The notes: generated from the letters alone by a model not told the origin. A stretch of 64,000 nucleotides of DNA from Streptomyces tsukubensis (GCF_003932715.1 NZ_CP020700.1:4052501-4116500), one strand, 5' to 3'. Positions 25,786 to 34,741 are shown, numbered from the stretch's first letter. Program-made: numbers and translations.

Positions 25786-27146
25786 GAGAGCGCTCCGTGA
25801 TCAGTGGTGCCACGGCCCTGCCTGGGACGGACGATCATCGGCAGGCGGTCCGGTTTGGGGATGATCGCCGGCTTGGTGCGCACGGTGGTCCCGGGGGCGG
25901 GGGCGAGCCGGTGGCGTGCGGTGACGGCGGCCACGGCGGCGAGCATCTCGGCCCAGGAGAACGTGTCACCGATGCATTTGTGGACACCGGCGCCGAACGG
26001 AAGCCAGGTGTCCCGCCGGACCGGCCGCTCGCCGGGCGACCAGCGGCCGGGGTCCAGCCGCTCCGGATCGGGGAACAGCTCGGGGTCGCGGTGGAGTGCG
26101 TAGAGGCTGTACGCCACCTCGGCACCGGCGGGCAGCCGGACGCCGCCCAGCTCGACGGGGTCGGTGGTGCGCCGGATGAGCATGAGGAACGAGTGCAGCC
26201 GGGCGACTTCCTTGAGGAAACGGTCGGTGTAGTCCAGCGCGGCCAGCTGATCCGGCCCGACCGGCCCCCGGCCGACGACCGCGTCGACCTCCTCCTCGAC
26301 GCGTTCGCGGATCTCGGGATGACGGCCCAGCTCATGGAAGGCCCAGGTCAGAGTGGAGGCGGTGGTATCCACTCCGGCGTTCAGCATGGTCACCGCCTGA
26401 TCGCGGATCCACTGGTCGCTCCTCGGTGCGCCGGTGGCCGGGTCCCGCAGGGAGAGCAGGAGCGCCAGCAGGTCCTGCCGGTCGCCGGGCCGGGCGCGGC
26501 GTTCCGTGATGATCCGGTCGAGGGTGGCGTGGATCGCTTCGGCTGCGGCGGCGAACCGCCGGTTCACCGGGAGCGGTGCCGCCGTCAGCGACGGCGGCAG
26601 CACCGCGCGCATCATGGCTCCCTGGCTGATCACCTTCACCACGTCCGCGAGTTCGTGCTTACCGGCGCGTTCCAGATCGCAGGAGAACAGCGCCTCGGTG
26701 AGATTGGTGATCGCGAGGTGGTACATCGCCTCGTTGACGTCGACGCGTTCGCCGGGGTGCCAGGACTCCGCCAGCTTGCGGGCGTTGTCGCTCATGATCG
26801 CGGTGTAGTGGTCGAGTCGGTCACGGCGGAACCCCGGCTGAATCATCCGCCGGTCGGTGCGGTGCCGTTCCCCGTCCGAGGTCACCAGCCCCTCGCCGAA
26901 GACGGCACCGGCGCGCTGGAAGATCGTGCCGCGCTCGAAACTGCCGGACTGCGCGACCAGGACCTGGTGGACCAGCTCCGGGTCCGTGACGAAATGCAGT
27001 GTCATCCGGCCCAGGCCGACCCGGACCACCTTCCCGACCGTCCGCAGGCCGAGCAGGAACTCCAGCGGGTCGCGCCACAGTTGCCAGGCGTGCCCGATGA
27101 GCGGAAGCCGGCCGGGGGCCAGGGGGGTTGCGGTTGCCGAACTCAT
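25782..27146 (-). CDS. Cytochrome P450 of a terpene operon
   Basis: A 454-residue P450 with all hallmarks: I-helix AGVDTTAS (~254), ExxR as EVARLHS, and the haem loop FGAGVHKCIG (Cys near 394). The start ATG at 27146 follows AAGGAG at eight bases, which rules out the much longer open frame. It is the first gene of a two-gene unit with the terpene synthase and most likely hydroxylates or oxidises the cyclised terpene. A ferredoxin is not encoded next to it and must come from elsewhere. Confidence 0.93.
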   Translation of the reverse strand: MSSATATPLAPGRLPLIGHAWQLWRDPLEFLLGLRTVGKVVRVGLGRMTLHFVTDPELVHQVLVAQSGSFERGTIFQRAGAVFGEGLVTSDGERHRTDRRMIQPGFRRDRLDHYTAIMSDNARKLAESWHPGERVDVNEAMYHLAITNLTEALFSCDLERAGKHELADVVKVISQGAMMRAVLPPSLTAAPLPVNRRFAAAAEAIHATLDRIITERRARPGDRQDLLALLLSLRDPATGAPRSDQWIRDQAVTMLNAGVDTTASTLTWAFHELGRHPEIRERVEEEVDAVVGRGPVGPDQLAALDYTDRFLKEVARLHSFLMLIRRTTDPVELGGVRLPAGAEVAYSLYALHRDPELFPDPERLDPGRWSPGERPVRRDTWLPFGAGVHKCIGDTFSWAEMLAAVAAVTARHRLAPAPGTTVRTKPAIIPKPDRLPMIVRPRQGRGTTDHGALS

Positions 27147-27512
27147 AACGCGGCTCCTTCGGGAGGCCGGTGGGGGAGACGCCCGCGCCCGCGGTCCCGA
27201 ACCGCGGCCACGGACCGCCTCAGCCGCCCCTACCCGGGCGGAGCCTGACGGGACCGCGGACCCGCGGGAACCCCGCGATCGTGTGAGTGCTCCGTACGGG
27301 TGAACGAGACGGTTTCCGGCCGCCGTCTGTTTCCCTGTCCTCGCACCTGCGCCGTCAGCTCGCCGCGGGCGCCGATGAGGCGGGAGAGCAGGCCTCCGGC
27401 CAGGCCTCCGGATGCCGTCGTCCGGCCCATTCGGGGCGAGGGGGCGCAGGACGGGGTTGCAGGACGGTCCGGCGCAGACCGTCCCGGCGGCGGGCCGGAT
27501 ACGCTGCCGGGC
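27147..27512. other. Intergenic region between P450 and MarR genes
   Basis: These 366 bases must hold the P450 promoter. Much of the right-hand half is the MFS-gene remnant at 27351-27493. GGATACGCT just before 27513 may be the -10 box of a leaderless MarR transcript. Nothing else is evident. Confidence 0.45.
27351..27493 (-). pseudogene. Decayed fragments of an MFS exporter gene
   Basis: Three stretches line up in order with the MFS gene at 18753-20048: 27351-27410 with about 18860-18925, 27411-27433 with about 18952-18978, and 27434-27493 with about 19338-19398. Roughly 360 bases present in the intact gene are missing between the last two. Shared runs include GCCGCGGGCGCCGATG and AGAGCAGGCCTCCGGCCAGG. 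No product is possible. It is the scar of a second exporter gene, perhaps once serving the terpene operon. Confidence 0.7.
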
Positions 27513-27998
27513 GTGGAAGCGGTGAACGGTGGTGGCGCGGCGGCGCCGGAGCGGCTGAGGGCGCTGGCCGTCTCCCTGCGGCGGGTCAACGGTGAGATCA
27601 ACCGGCTGACGGACGCCTTCGCGACAGCCCATGGACTGCATGCGACGGACATGAGCGCGCTCGCCGCGGTCCTGGACGCGGAGCAGCCGGTCACCCCGGG
27701 GATGCTGCGGACGCGGCTGGGCCTGACGTCCGGCGCGGTGACCGCCTGTCTGGACCGGTTGGAGCGCGCCGGTCATATCCGCCGTACCCGTGATGAAACG
27801 GACCGGCGGGTGGTCCGGGTCGAGTACGTGGACGAGGCACGGTTGGCGGCGCGGGCCTTCTTCCGTCCGCTGGCGGTGGCGGGGGAGCGCGCGCGAGGAC
27901 GGTTCGATGACGAGGAACTCGACGTGGTGCTGAGGTTCCTGGACGCCTTCAGCGAGGAGATGGCCGGGCTGGAGGAGCCCCCGGGCCCGTCGGTCTGA
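27513..27998 (+). CDS. MarR-family regulator
   Basis: A 161-residue winged-helix regulator: N-terminal dimer helix (LRALAVSLRRVNGEINRLTD), then PVTPGMLRTRLGLTSGAVTA and LDRLERAGHIRRTRDETDRR, the MarR recognition helix and wing. The GTG at 27513 (or a second at 27522) is the likely start. TACGCT lies about 10 bases upstream, so the transcript may be leaderless. The next gene in the same direction is an MMPL exporter, whose expression it probably represses until an aromatic or lipophilic ligand binds. Confidence 0.85.
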   Translation: MEAVNGGGAAAPERLRALAVSLRRVNGEINRLTDAFATAHGLHATDMSALAAVLDAEQPVTPGMLRTRLGLTSGAVTACLDRLERAGHIRRTRDETDRRVVRVEYVDEARLAARAFFRPLAVAGERARGRFDDEELDVVLRFLDAFSEEMAGLEEPPGPSV

Positions 27999-28124
27999 CG
28001 GAGCGCGGGGTGGGTGCGGCCGGGGGCGATGGCATCACCTACGATCCGAATGTCTCACTCCATCAAGATAATCGGCCCGTCGGTCGTTCGTCAGTCGCCC
28101 GTCGAGACAGCGGATGTGTCCTCC

Positions 28125-30263
28125 ATGCCCCGAACCGCCCGCCCCGCCCGGTCCTCCCGTGCCGCCCGCTGGCTGATCCCGCTGCTCCTCCTCGCCGCCT
28201 GGCTGGGTGTCGGCGGGGTGCTCGGCCCGTACGCGGGGAAGCTCGGCGAGGTCGCCACCAACGACCAAGCGGCGTTCCTGCCCCGTACCGCCGAGTCGAC
28301 CCGGGTCATCGACATGCAGGAGGACTTCAGGCAGAGCGACGCCGTGCCGCTCGTCGTGGTGTGGACCGCGCGCGGGGGCGGCCCGCTGCCGGAGACGGCG
28401 CGCGCGGACGCCACCGCTGCCCTGAAGGGGATCGACGGCTCACCCCTGCTCGCCGGAAACCCCTCCCCCGCCCTCGCCTCGGACGACGGCCGCGCCCTGC
28501 GGGCGGTGGTGCCGCTGAGGACCGGTCTCGACGACGGCCTGGCCGACGCGCTGGACGAGATCGGGGCCGAGGCCCGGACGGTGCCGGGGACCGCCGTCCA
28601 TCTCGCGGGCCCGGCAGCTGCCCAGGCGGACCTCAAGAACGCGTTCTCCGGGATCGACGGTCTGCTGCTGGGCGTGGCCCTCGCGACGGTGCTCGTCATC
28701 CTGCTGCTGGTCTACCGCAGCGTCCTGCTGCCGCTGCTGATCATCGTGGCCGCCGTGTTCGCGCTCGCCCTCGCCTGCGCGGTGGTGTACGCGCTCGCCG
28801 AACGCGGGATCGTGCGGGTCGACGGCCAGGTCCAGGGCATCCTGTCGATCCTGGTGATCGGTGCGGCCACGGACTACGCCCTGCTCCTGACGGCCAGATT
28901 CCGCGAAGAGCTGGAGCGGGGGGACGACCGTACGGCGGCGATGCGGGCCGCCCTGCGCCGCTCGGCCGGGCCGGTGCTGGCCAGCGCGGCCACCGTGGCG
29001 CTGGGACTGCTCGCGCTCCTGCTGAGCGATCTGACCAACAACCGTGCGCTGGGGCCCGTCGGTGCCATCGGTATCGTCTGCGCGGTCGCGGCAGCGCTCA
29101 CCTTCCTCCCCGCCGTGCTCGTCCTCCTCGGCCGCGCGGCCTACTGGCCCGCGCGGCCCCACCGGGAGGATCCGGCGACGGCGACCGGCTCGCACCGGCT
29201 CTGGCGCCGGGTCGCCGACCTGGTGGACCGGGCACCGCGCCGGGTCTGGGCGGCCACGCTGGCGGCCCTGCTCGCCTGCGCCGCCTTCGCCCCGAACCTG
29301 ACCTCGCGCGGAGTGCCGCTGGACGAGACCTTCGTCGGCGACGTGCCGTCCGTGGCAGCGCAGGCCGTACTCGGTGAGCACTTCCCGGGCGGCTCGGGCA
29401 GCCCCGCCGTGGTGATCGCACGCGCCGAGGCACTGGAGCCGGTCACCGCCGCCGCCCGGCAGGTACCGGGCGTCGCCTCCGTCCTCCCGACGACCGCCGG
29501 GGGCAGTCCCGGTGGCCCGCCGCTGATCGCCGAGGGCCGGATACGGCTGGACGTCACCCTGGCCGACCCCGCCGACAGCGAAGCGGCCGAACGGACCGTG
29601 GCCGCACTGCGGGACGCCGTCCGAGCGGTGCCCGGCGCCGACACGCTGGTGGGCGGGGTCACCGCCCAGCGGATCGACACCCAGCGGACGGCGGCGGCCG
29701 ATCGCACCCTCATCGTGCCGGTCGTCCTGGCGATCATCCTGATCATCCTCACGGCACTGCTGCGCTCCCTGCTGATGCCGCTGCTCCTGGTGGCGACGGT
29801 CGCACTGAACTTCTTCGCCACCCTCGGCGTCGCGTCCCTGGTCTTCACCCACCTTCTGGGCTTCACCGGCACGGACGCCTCGGTACCGCTCTACGGATTC
29901 GTCTTCCTGGTGGCGCTCGGGGTGGACTACAACATCTTCCTGATGTCCCGTGTCCGCGAGGAGTCGATCCGCCTCGGCACACGCGAAGGCCTGCGCCACG
30001 GACTGGTGGCAACCGGCGGGGTGATCACCTCGGCCGGAGTGGTCCTGGCGGCGACGTTCGCGGCACTGGGGGTGATCCCGCTGGCCTTCCTGATCCAGAT
30101 CGCCTTCATCGTGGCGTTCGGCGTCCTCCTGGACACCCTGGTCGTCCGCTCCCTGCTGGTCCCCGCCCTCGTGCGGAGCCTGGGCGAACGTGCCTGGTGG
30201 CCCGGTGACCCGGCCGGCTTCCGCCGTCCGCAGGCCGGACGGGACTCCGGCGGGACCGCCTAG
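28125..30263 (+). CDS. MMPL-family RND exporter
   Basis: A 712-residue MMPL membrane transporter, likely proton-driven, exporting lipids or hydrophobic products. After an Arg-rich start comes TM1 (WLIPLLLLAAWLGVGGVLG), an extracellular domain, five more helices, and the same pattern repeated (TM7 near residue 385). The typical GAATDYALLLTARFREEL and GVDYNIFLMSRVREE blocks follow TM4 and TM10. ATG 28125 was picked; ATG 28050, with TACGAT just upstream, could be a leaderless alternative. It follows the MarR gene by about 125 bases. Confidence 0.88.
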   Translation: MPRTARPARSSRAARWLIPLLLLAAWLGVGGVLGPYAGKLGEVATNDQAAFLPRTAESTRVIDMQEDFRQSDAVPLVVVWTARGGGPLPETARADATAALKGIDGSPLLAGNPSPALASDDGRALRAVVPLRTGLDDGLADALDEIGAEARTVPGTAVHLAGPAAAQADLKNAFSGIDGLLLGVALATVLVILLLVYRSVLLPLLIIVAAVFALALACAVVYALAERGIVRVDGQVQGILSILVIGAATDYALLLTARFREELERGDDRTAAMRAALRRSAGPVLASAATVALGLLALLLSDLTNNRALGPVGAIGIVCAVAAALTFLPAVLVLLGRAAYWPARPHREDPATATGSHRLWRRVADLVDRAPRRVWAATLAALLACAAFAPNLTSRGVPLDETFVGDVPSVAAQAVLGEHFPGGSGSPAVVIARAEALEPVTAAARQVPGVASVLPTTAGGSPGGPPLIAEGRIRLDVTLADPADSEAAERTVAALRDAVRAVPGADTLVGGVTAQRIDTQRTAAADRTLIVPVVLAIILIILTALLRSLLMPLLLVATVALNFFATLGVASLVFTHLLGFTGTDASVPLYGFVFLVALGVDYNIFLMSRVREESIRLGTREGLRHGLVATGGVITSAGVVLAATFAALGVIPLAFLIQIAFIVAFGVLLDTLVVRSLLVPALVRSLGERAWWPGDPAGFRRPQAGRDSGGTA

Positions 30264-30269
30264 AAGACG

Positions 30270-30290
30270 GAAGGGGAACTGCGCCCCTTC
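30270..30290. terminator. Short hairpin between convergent MMPL and TetR genes
   Basis: GAAGGGG (30270-30276) pairs with CCCCTTC (30284-30290), with a 7-base loop. It spans the gap and the TetR stop codon, a plausible but modest terminator. Confidence 0.45.
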
Positions 30291-30861
30291 AGCCCGTCGG
30301 CGGGCGGTCGAGGATCAGATCGCCCGCGCGCTGGAGGACTTCCAGCCTGGTACGGCCGTTGTGGTCGGCGGCCAGGGTGTGGCGGCCCACCGTCATGCAG
30401 AAGGCCAGCAGACTGCGGGCCTCCACCTCGTCGGGGTCGGCGCAGAAGGTGCCGATCATCTCCCGCAGCAGCTCCATGCGCCGGTTGTCGACCCGGCGCA
30501 GGCGCTCCGCCACGGACGGATCGCGGCGGGCCCAGTCGCGGACCGCGAGGTCGACGGGGAGCAGCTCGTCGGAGAAGGTGAGCAGGCCCGCCCGCTGGGC
30601 TTTGGTCTTGGGGTCGCCGCCCTCGCGCTCGACCTGCGCGATCACCTCGTCGGTGCTCTCCCGCTCCCAGGTGTCCAGCATGGCCGTCAGCAGGGCGTCG
30701 CGGTCCGCGAAGTACCCGTAGAAACCGCCCTTGGTGACGCCGAGCCGTTTGGCGAGCACCTCGACGCGGACGGCGTCCGGGCCGCCGTCGGCGAGGGCCC
30801 GCAGGCCCTCCTCCACCCAGCGGTCACGGGGTGTGCGAGCTGCGCCCACGGTGTGCTCCAC
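30289..30861 (-). CDS. TetR-family regulator
   Basis: A 190-residue repressor: helix-turn-helix WVEEGLRALADGGPDAVRVE, then LAKRLGVTKGGFYGYFADRD (~15-55), and a helical ligand domain with a C-terminal block of the TetR_C type (FSDELLPVDLAVRDWARRDP). It is divergent from the DUF2867 gene at 30952, and the spacer holds two operators at 30879-30928. The same operator pair lies before 14382, so it probably controls at least two DUF2867-type genes plus itself. The inducer is unknown. Confidence 0.9.
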   Translation of the reverse strand: MEHTVGAARTPRDRWVEEGLRALADGGPDAVRVEVLAKRLGVTKGGFYGYFADRDALLTAMLDTWERESTDEVIAQVEREGGDPKTKAQRAGLLTFSDELLPVDLAVRDWARRDPSVAERLRRVDNRRMELLREMIGTFCADPDEVEARSLLAFCMTVGRHTLAADHNGRTRLEVLQRAGDLILDRPPTG

Positions 30862-30878
30862 CTCACTCGGGAGCCGGA

Positions 30879-30928
30879 TATACGGTGCCGTATATCGGGC
30901 TTAGGGTTGTGCTGTACGCCAGCGTATA
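30879..30928. promoter_or_regulatory. Tandem TetR-type operators in the TetR/DUF2867 spacer
   Basis: TATACGGTGCCGTATA (30879-30894; arms extend to ATATACGG/CCGTATAT) and TGTACGCCAGCGTATA (30913-30928) have centres 34 bp apart. They lie between divergent starts at 30861 and 30952. The consensus TATACG-four bases-CGTATA and the spacing equal those at 14314-14363. Confidence 0.82.
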
Positions 30929-30951
30929 AGAGGGAGAGGGCGGACCGTGCC

Positions 30952-31593
30952 ATGAGGCTTCCCCGTACGGCACACACCGAACAGCCGTGGCGGATCCACG
31001 CCGTCGCCCCCGACTTCCGGGTCGAGGACGTGTGGTCCTTCCGCACCCCCGGCGCCGGGCCCGGCGACTTCCCCGTGATGCTCGCCGCGATGCGCGCGGA
31101 CGGCGGTTTCGCCCGGCAGCCGCCCGTGGTGCGGTTCCTCTTCGCGGTCCGCTGGAAGCTGGGCGCGCTGTTCGGCTGGGACCGGTCGGAGGCGGGCCTC
31201 GGGGGCCGGGTCGGGTCACTGCGCGGGCGGCTGCCGGACGATCTGCGGAACACGGTCGGCGCGCCGGAGCCGGACGGCAGTCCGTTCACCCCGCTCTACG
31301 ATCTGCCCGGCGAATCCGTCCAGGAGCTGGCGAACGGCACCGGGCACTCCCTGATGCACCTGGGCTGGGCGCCCGCGGCCGGAGGGGCCGGGGAGTACGA
31401 GCTGCGGATGGCGGTCCTGGTCAAGCCCAACGGGCGCTTCGGCAGCCTCTACATGGCCCTCATCGCGCCGTTCCGCCATCTGGTCGTCTATCCGGCGCTG
31501 ACCCGGATGTGGGAGCGGGCCTGGCGCGAACACGGGCGGGCGAACGCCGGTGGGAGCGCGCCCGGTGCGCCCGGTGCGACCGCGGAGGGGTGA
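30952..31593 (+). CDS. DUF2867 protein under TetR control
   Basis: A 213-residue protein with the DUF2867 pattern: TEQPWRIHAVAPDFRVEDVW at the start, DLPGESVQELANGTGHSLMH in the middle, RMAVLVKPNGRFGSLYMALI and PFRHLVVYPALTRMWERAW near the end. The family is thought to have a helix-grip (SRPBCC-like) fold and may bind a hydrophobic ligand; no enzyme role is proven. GAGGGAGAGGG precedes the ATG. It is divergent from the TetR gene and follows two operators, so it is the most likely repressor target. Confidence 0.85.
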   Translation: MRLPRTAHTEQPWRIHAVAPDFRVEDVWSFRTPGAGPGDFPVMLAAMRADGGFARQPPVVRFLFAVRWKLGALFGWDRSEAGLGGRVGSLRGRLPDDLRNTVGAPEPDGSPFTPLYDLPGESVQELANGTGHSLMHLGWAPAAGGAGEYELRMAVLVKPNGRFGSLYMALIAPFRHLVVYPALTRMWERAWREHGRANAGGSAPGAPGATAEG

Positions 31594-31635
31594 ACGCCGG
31601 GCCGGGCCAGGGGGCGGTGCGAACGGATGCGGTGG

Positions 31636-31664
31636 GGCGTCCTCGACCCCCGTACGAGGACGCC
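31636..31664. terminator. Hairpin between convergent DUF2867 and ABC permease genes
   Basis: GGCGTCCTCG (31636-31645) pairs perfectly over 10 bp with CGAGGACGCC (31655-31664), with a 9-base loop, in the 90-base gap between stops at 31593 and 31684. Confidence 0.65.
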
Positions 31665-31683
31665 GCCTCCGCAACCGCCCGGC

Positions 31684-32553
31684 CTACTTGCGGTTGTAGA
31701 GCCGCATCGTGATCGTTCCGAAGACCGTGACCAGCGCGACCGACCAGCCCAGCGTCCAGGCGATGTCCGCCGCCGGCCATTCGCCCGCCATCAGTTCGCG
31801 TACCGCCGAGGCGACGTGCGTCACCGGGCTGTTGTTCACGAACGCCTGGAGCCAGCCCGGCATCGTCTTCGGGTCGACGAAGATGTTGCTCAGGAAGGTC
31901 AGCGGGAAAATGATCATCATGCTGACGCCCATGACCGACTTCTCGGTGCGCAGCATCAGGCCGAACATCGTCCAGACCCAGGAGAAGGAGAAGGCGAAGA
32001 CGAGCAGTAGCGCCACGCCGAGGACCACTCCGACGAACCCGCCGTCGGGGCGGTAGCCGATCAGCATGCCGACGGCCAGGATCACGACCGATCCGATGCA
32101 GTAGCGGATGAGGTCGCCCAGGAGATAGCCGACCATCGGGGCCGGACGCCAGATCGGCAGCGTACGGAAGCGGTCGAATACACCCTTGCTGATGTCGGTG
32201 TTGACCGCGATGCCCGTGTACATCGTGATCATCACGATGCTCATGGTCAGGATGCCGGGCAGGAGGAACTGGATGTACTCCTGGGTGGATCCGGCCAGCG
32301 CCCCTCCGAAGAGGTACGTGTACATCAGCACCATCATGATCGGGAACGCCGTTACGTCGAACAGCTGCTCCGGCACATGTTTGATCTTGAGCATGGCCCG
32401 CCAGCCGAAGGTGACGGAGGCGGAGATCGCGCTCGGTCTCCGCGGCCGCTCCTGTCCCACCAGCAGGGCCGCGAGGTCCTCCGCCTTCGGGGTCTCCAGA
32501 ACCAGGTCGTCGAGATCCTTGGCGGTGTCGCTCTTCGTCGTCGCGGTGGTCAT
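31684..32553 (-). CDS. ABC-2 type exporter permease (DrrB-like)
   Basis: A 289-residue inner-membrane permease with six membrane helices, e.g. [20 protein letters not shown] and [40 protein letters not shown] is the DrrB/ABC-2 hallmark loop. A 60-residue cytoplasmic head is longer than usual. It pairs with the ATPase encoded just upstream: the ATG at 32553 overlaps that stop as ATGA. The complex likely exports a drug or natural product. Confidence 0.92.
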   Translation of the reverse strand: MTTATTKSDTAKDLDDLVLETPKAEDLAALLVGQERPRRPSAISASVTFGWRAMLKIKHVPEQLFDVTAFPIMMVLMYTYLFGGALAGSTQEYIQFLLPGILTMSIVMITMYTGIAVNTDISKGVFDRFRTLPIWRPAPMVGYLLGDLIRYCIGSVVILAVGMLIGYRPDGGFVGVVLGVALLLVFAFSFSWVWTMFGLMLRTEKSVMGVSMMIIFPLTFLSNIFVDPKTMPGWLQAFVNNSPVTHVASAVRELMAGEWPAADIAWTLGWSVALVTVFGTITMRLYNRK

Positions 32554-33566
32554 GCCGCCGCCCCCTTCGTGCTCGCGTCGGCGGTGCTGCTGCTGTGGCT
32601 GTTGTGGGTCGTCTTGTCGGTCAGGGCGAGGAAGACCTCGTCCAGGCTGGGCTGCCCCAGCGAGAAGTTGTCGACGGTGATCCCGGCCCGGGAGAGCTCC
32701 GCGAGGGCCCGGCCCGCGTGCTCGGCCGCGTCCCCGCCCTCGACGAGGCCGCCGACCCGCGCGGTGAGCGCGACCGGGTCGGAGTCGAGCTGCACCTCGC
32801 CGCCGAGCGCCGCGGCGAGCAGCTTCTCGGCCTCGGGCCGCTGGTCCGCGTGGCGCAGGCGCAGATGGACGCTGCCGGAGCCGACGGACGCCTTCAGCTC
32901 GCCCTTGGTGCCCTCGGCGATCACCTTGCCGTGGTCGATCACGGCGATCCGGGACGCCAGCTGATCGGCCTCGTCCAGATACTGCGTGGTCAGCAGGACG
33001 GTGGTGCCCTGGGAGACCACCGCGCGCACGATGTCCCAGACCTGGCTGCGGCTGCGCGGGTCGAGCCCGGTGGTGGGCTCGTCCAGGAACAGCAGGTCGG
33101 GGGTGTTGAGGATGGACGCGGCGATGTCGATACGGCGCCGCATGCCGCCCGAGTAGTTTTTGATCTGCCGCCCCGCCGCCTCGGTGAGGCCGAAGGCGTG
33201 CAGGAGCTGTTCGGCGCGGCTGCGGGCTGCGGCCTTGGAGTGGCCGAGCAGACGGGCGAGCAGCAGCAGGTTCTCCGTACCCGTGAGGTCCTCGTCGACC
33301 GATGCGTACTGGCCGGTCAGGCTCACCCGGCTGCGTACCGTGTCGGCGTCCTTCAGGACGTCCTTGCCGAAGACCCGGGCCTCTCCGCCGTCCGGCCGGA
33401 GCAGGGTGGCCAGCATCTTGACCGTGGTGGTCTTTCCGGCGCCGTTGGGGCCGAGGACGCCGTAGACCGTGCCCGCGGGGACCGCGAGGTCGACGCCGTC
33501 GACCGCGCGGTTCTCGCCGAAGACCTTCACCAGGCCTCGGGTCTCGATGGCCAGTTCTGTACTCAT
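32550..33566 (-). CDS. ABC exporter ATPase (DrrA-like)
   Basis: A 338-residue nucleotide-binding subunit: Walker [10 protein letters not shown] (~40), Q-loop region [15 protein letters not shown], signature NYSGGMRRR (~140), Walker [17 protein letters not shown] (~160) and the H-loop region. The C-terminal DrrA-type extension ([10 protein letters not shown]) is present. AAGGA just upstream of the ATG serves as ribosome-binding site. It energises the permease encoded next. A 30-codon ORF ends three bases upstream and may be a leader peptide. Confidence 0.94.
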   Translation of the reverse strand: MSTELAIETRGLVKVFGENRAVDGVDLAVPAGTVYGVLGPNGAGKTTTVKMLATLLRPDGGEARVFGKDVLKDADTVRSRVSLTGQYASVDEDLTGTENLLLLARLLGHSKAAARSRAEQLLHAFGLTEAAGRQIKNYSGGMRRRIDIAASILNTPDLLFLDEPTTGLDPRSRSQVWDIVRAVVSQGTTVLLTTQYLDEADQLASRIAVIDHGKVIAEGTKGELKASVGSGSVHLRLRHADQRPEAEKLLAAALGGEVQLDSDPVALTARVGGLVEGGDAAEHAGRALAELSRAGITVDNFSLGQPSLDEVFLALTDKTTHNSHSSSTADASTKGAAA

Positions 33567-33569
33567 TCG

Positions 33570-33662
33570 TCAGTCCTTGTGTTTCTTGTGTTCCTTGATG
33601 AAATCGAAAACTTCTTCGGGGCCGCTGTGGAGGATTCGACTCGTCCGGTGCGGGAAACTCAT
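33570..33662 (-). CDS. Possible leader peptide of the ABC exporter operon
   Basis: A 30-codon frame (MSFPHRTSRILHSGPEEVFD, ending FIKEHKKHKD) stops three bases before the ATPase start. Its codon use is less GC-biased than the neighbours. It could be a leader peptide or chance. Upstream lies an AT-rich stretch (33720-33745) suited to a promoter. Confidence 0.25.
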   Translation of the reverse strand: MSFPHRTSRILHSGPEEVFDFIKEHKKHKD

Positions 33663-33719
33663 CGCCGCCGGGCGTTTCCGCCGGGATGTTCTGGGGCCCC
33701 GGCTGCGGGCGAACGGGTT

Positions 33720-33745
33720 AAAAACGGTATCAAAGTAAATAAACA
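33720..33745 (-). promoter_or_regulatory. AT-rich promoter candidate of the DrrAB-like operon
   Basis: On the minus strand the run TTTATTTACTTTGATACCG is strikingly AT-rich against the GC-rich background and lies about 155-180 bases before the ATPase start. A promoter or regulator site is likely; exact boxes cannot be fixed. Confidence 0.4.
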
Positions 33746-33855
33746 GCGGGGTGTGCTTCAGGAGACGTACGGGCGGGCTGCCCGCGCCTCGCGCAGTGCC
33801 GTACCCCACCGGCCGAGCCGGTCGAGCATCAGGGCGATGGGCCGGTCACGGCCCG

Positions 33856-34023
33856 TCAGCGGTTCGTCAGCGGTTCGTTGAGAAGGTTGATCGCGACGCC
33901 GTTGCGCAGCGCCACGGTGTGCAGTCCGGTGAAGACGGAGCGCAGATGCTCCACCGCGTGCAGCCCGCAGGATCCGTGTCCGTAGCTCATGAACGCAACC
34001 GGTTTTGTCTGCCACTCGTCGTA
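33856..34023 (-). pseudogene. C-terminal remnant of an NAD(P)H-dependent FMN reductase
   Basis: The 55-codon stretch from YDEWQTKPVAFMSYGHGSCG through LHAVEHLRSVFTGLHTVALR matches the C-terminal third of flavodoxin-like FMN reductases (normally YDEW-x-KP-x-xFVSYGG-x-SGGLRAVEQLR). The flavin-binding N-terminal two thirds are absent. Upstream codons do not continue the family, so this is a truncated relic. Confidence 0.75.
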
Positions 34024-34045
34024 ACAGGACAGGCGCGAGACGTGG

Positions 34046-34082
34046 TCGCGCGGCCGCCGGATCGGATCCGGCGGCCGCGCGA
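34046..34082. terminator. Near-perfect 18-bp palindrome
   Basis: TCGCGCGGCCGCCGGATC (34046-34063) is repeated inverted at 34065-34082 with a single base between. It lies between the FMN-reductase relic and the stop of the membrane gene at 34122 and would form a very stable hairpin, probably ending the latter's transcripts. Confidence 0.7.
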
Positions 34083-34121
34083 GGGGTAGCTGCGGTGGGG
34101 GGCTCGGTGGGGCCCCGGGGG

Positions 34122-34499
34122 TCAGGGCCCCCTGGTGTGGAAGACGTAGAACGACGACACGCCCGTGACCGCGGCGACGATCACCCCCAGCCAGGCCGAG
34201 CTGAGGATGCTGTCGCCGGTCAGGCTGTGCAGGAAGCCGACGGCCGCTCCGGCCAGTGCGCCGTAGGCGGCGGCCCGCACCTCCTGGATCAGCCGGCCCT
34301 GGATACGGCCGATGCCGTAGGCCAGCGCCGTGAAGACGATGCCCGCGACCACGCCGTACAGGACGTCCCACCAGCTCACCGGGGATCCGGTGCGGTGCAG
34401 GAAGCCCGCGTAGAAGCCGAAGAAGGCGCCGAGGGCGAGAGGGATCGCCCAGGCGGCGGAGATGTGGTGGCGGACGGGCAGTGCTGCTGGTGCGGCCAT
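34122..34499 (-). CDS. Four-helix membrane protein of unknown function
   Basis: A 125-residue protein with about four membrane segments (AWAIPLALGAFFGFYAGFLH; SWWDVLYGVVAGIVFTALAY; AAAYGALAGAAVGFLHSLTG; SAWLGVIVAAVTGVSSFYVF). The ATG at 34499 follows GGAAGGAG. The family is not recognised, but glycine-rich helices suggest a small channel-like or structural membrane protein. Divergent from the next gene. Confidence 0.65.
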   Translation of the reverse strand: MAAPAALPVRHHISAAWAIPLALGAFFGFYAGFLHRTGSPVSWWDVLYGVVAGIVFTALAYGIGRIQGRLIQEVRAAAYGALAGAAVGFLHSLTGDSILSSAWLGVIVAAVTGVSSFYVFHTRGP

Positions 34500-34741
34500 G
34501 GCGGGACGCTCCTTCCCACGCGGGTCCTCCGAGCCCCCGGCCTCGGTGTACGGCACCCGGTCCTGTTCCCAGGGCACACCAGCGGTCCGCGCCCGGCAAC
34601 TCGTACGGCCGGTGGTGCGGTGGATTCGGTACGGGGGCGGGGGCGTGGCAGGCGCGTACGGCCCCGGAGTGTGCGGGTCCGGCGCGCCCGGGTGGCCGAG
34701 CACCGGTCGCGCCCGCGGCCCGGGGCGCTTTCCCTGGAAGG

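Noticed and set aside
31216..31674. Minus-strand frame opposite the DUF2867 gene
   Set aside because: Antisense shadow running past the DUF2867 stop into the hairpin at 31636-31664; no motif or ribosome-binding site supports it.
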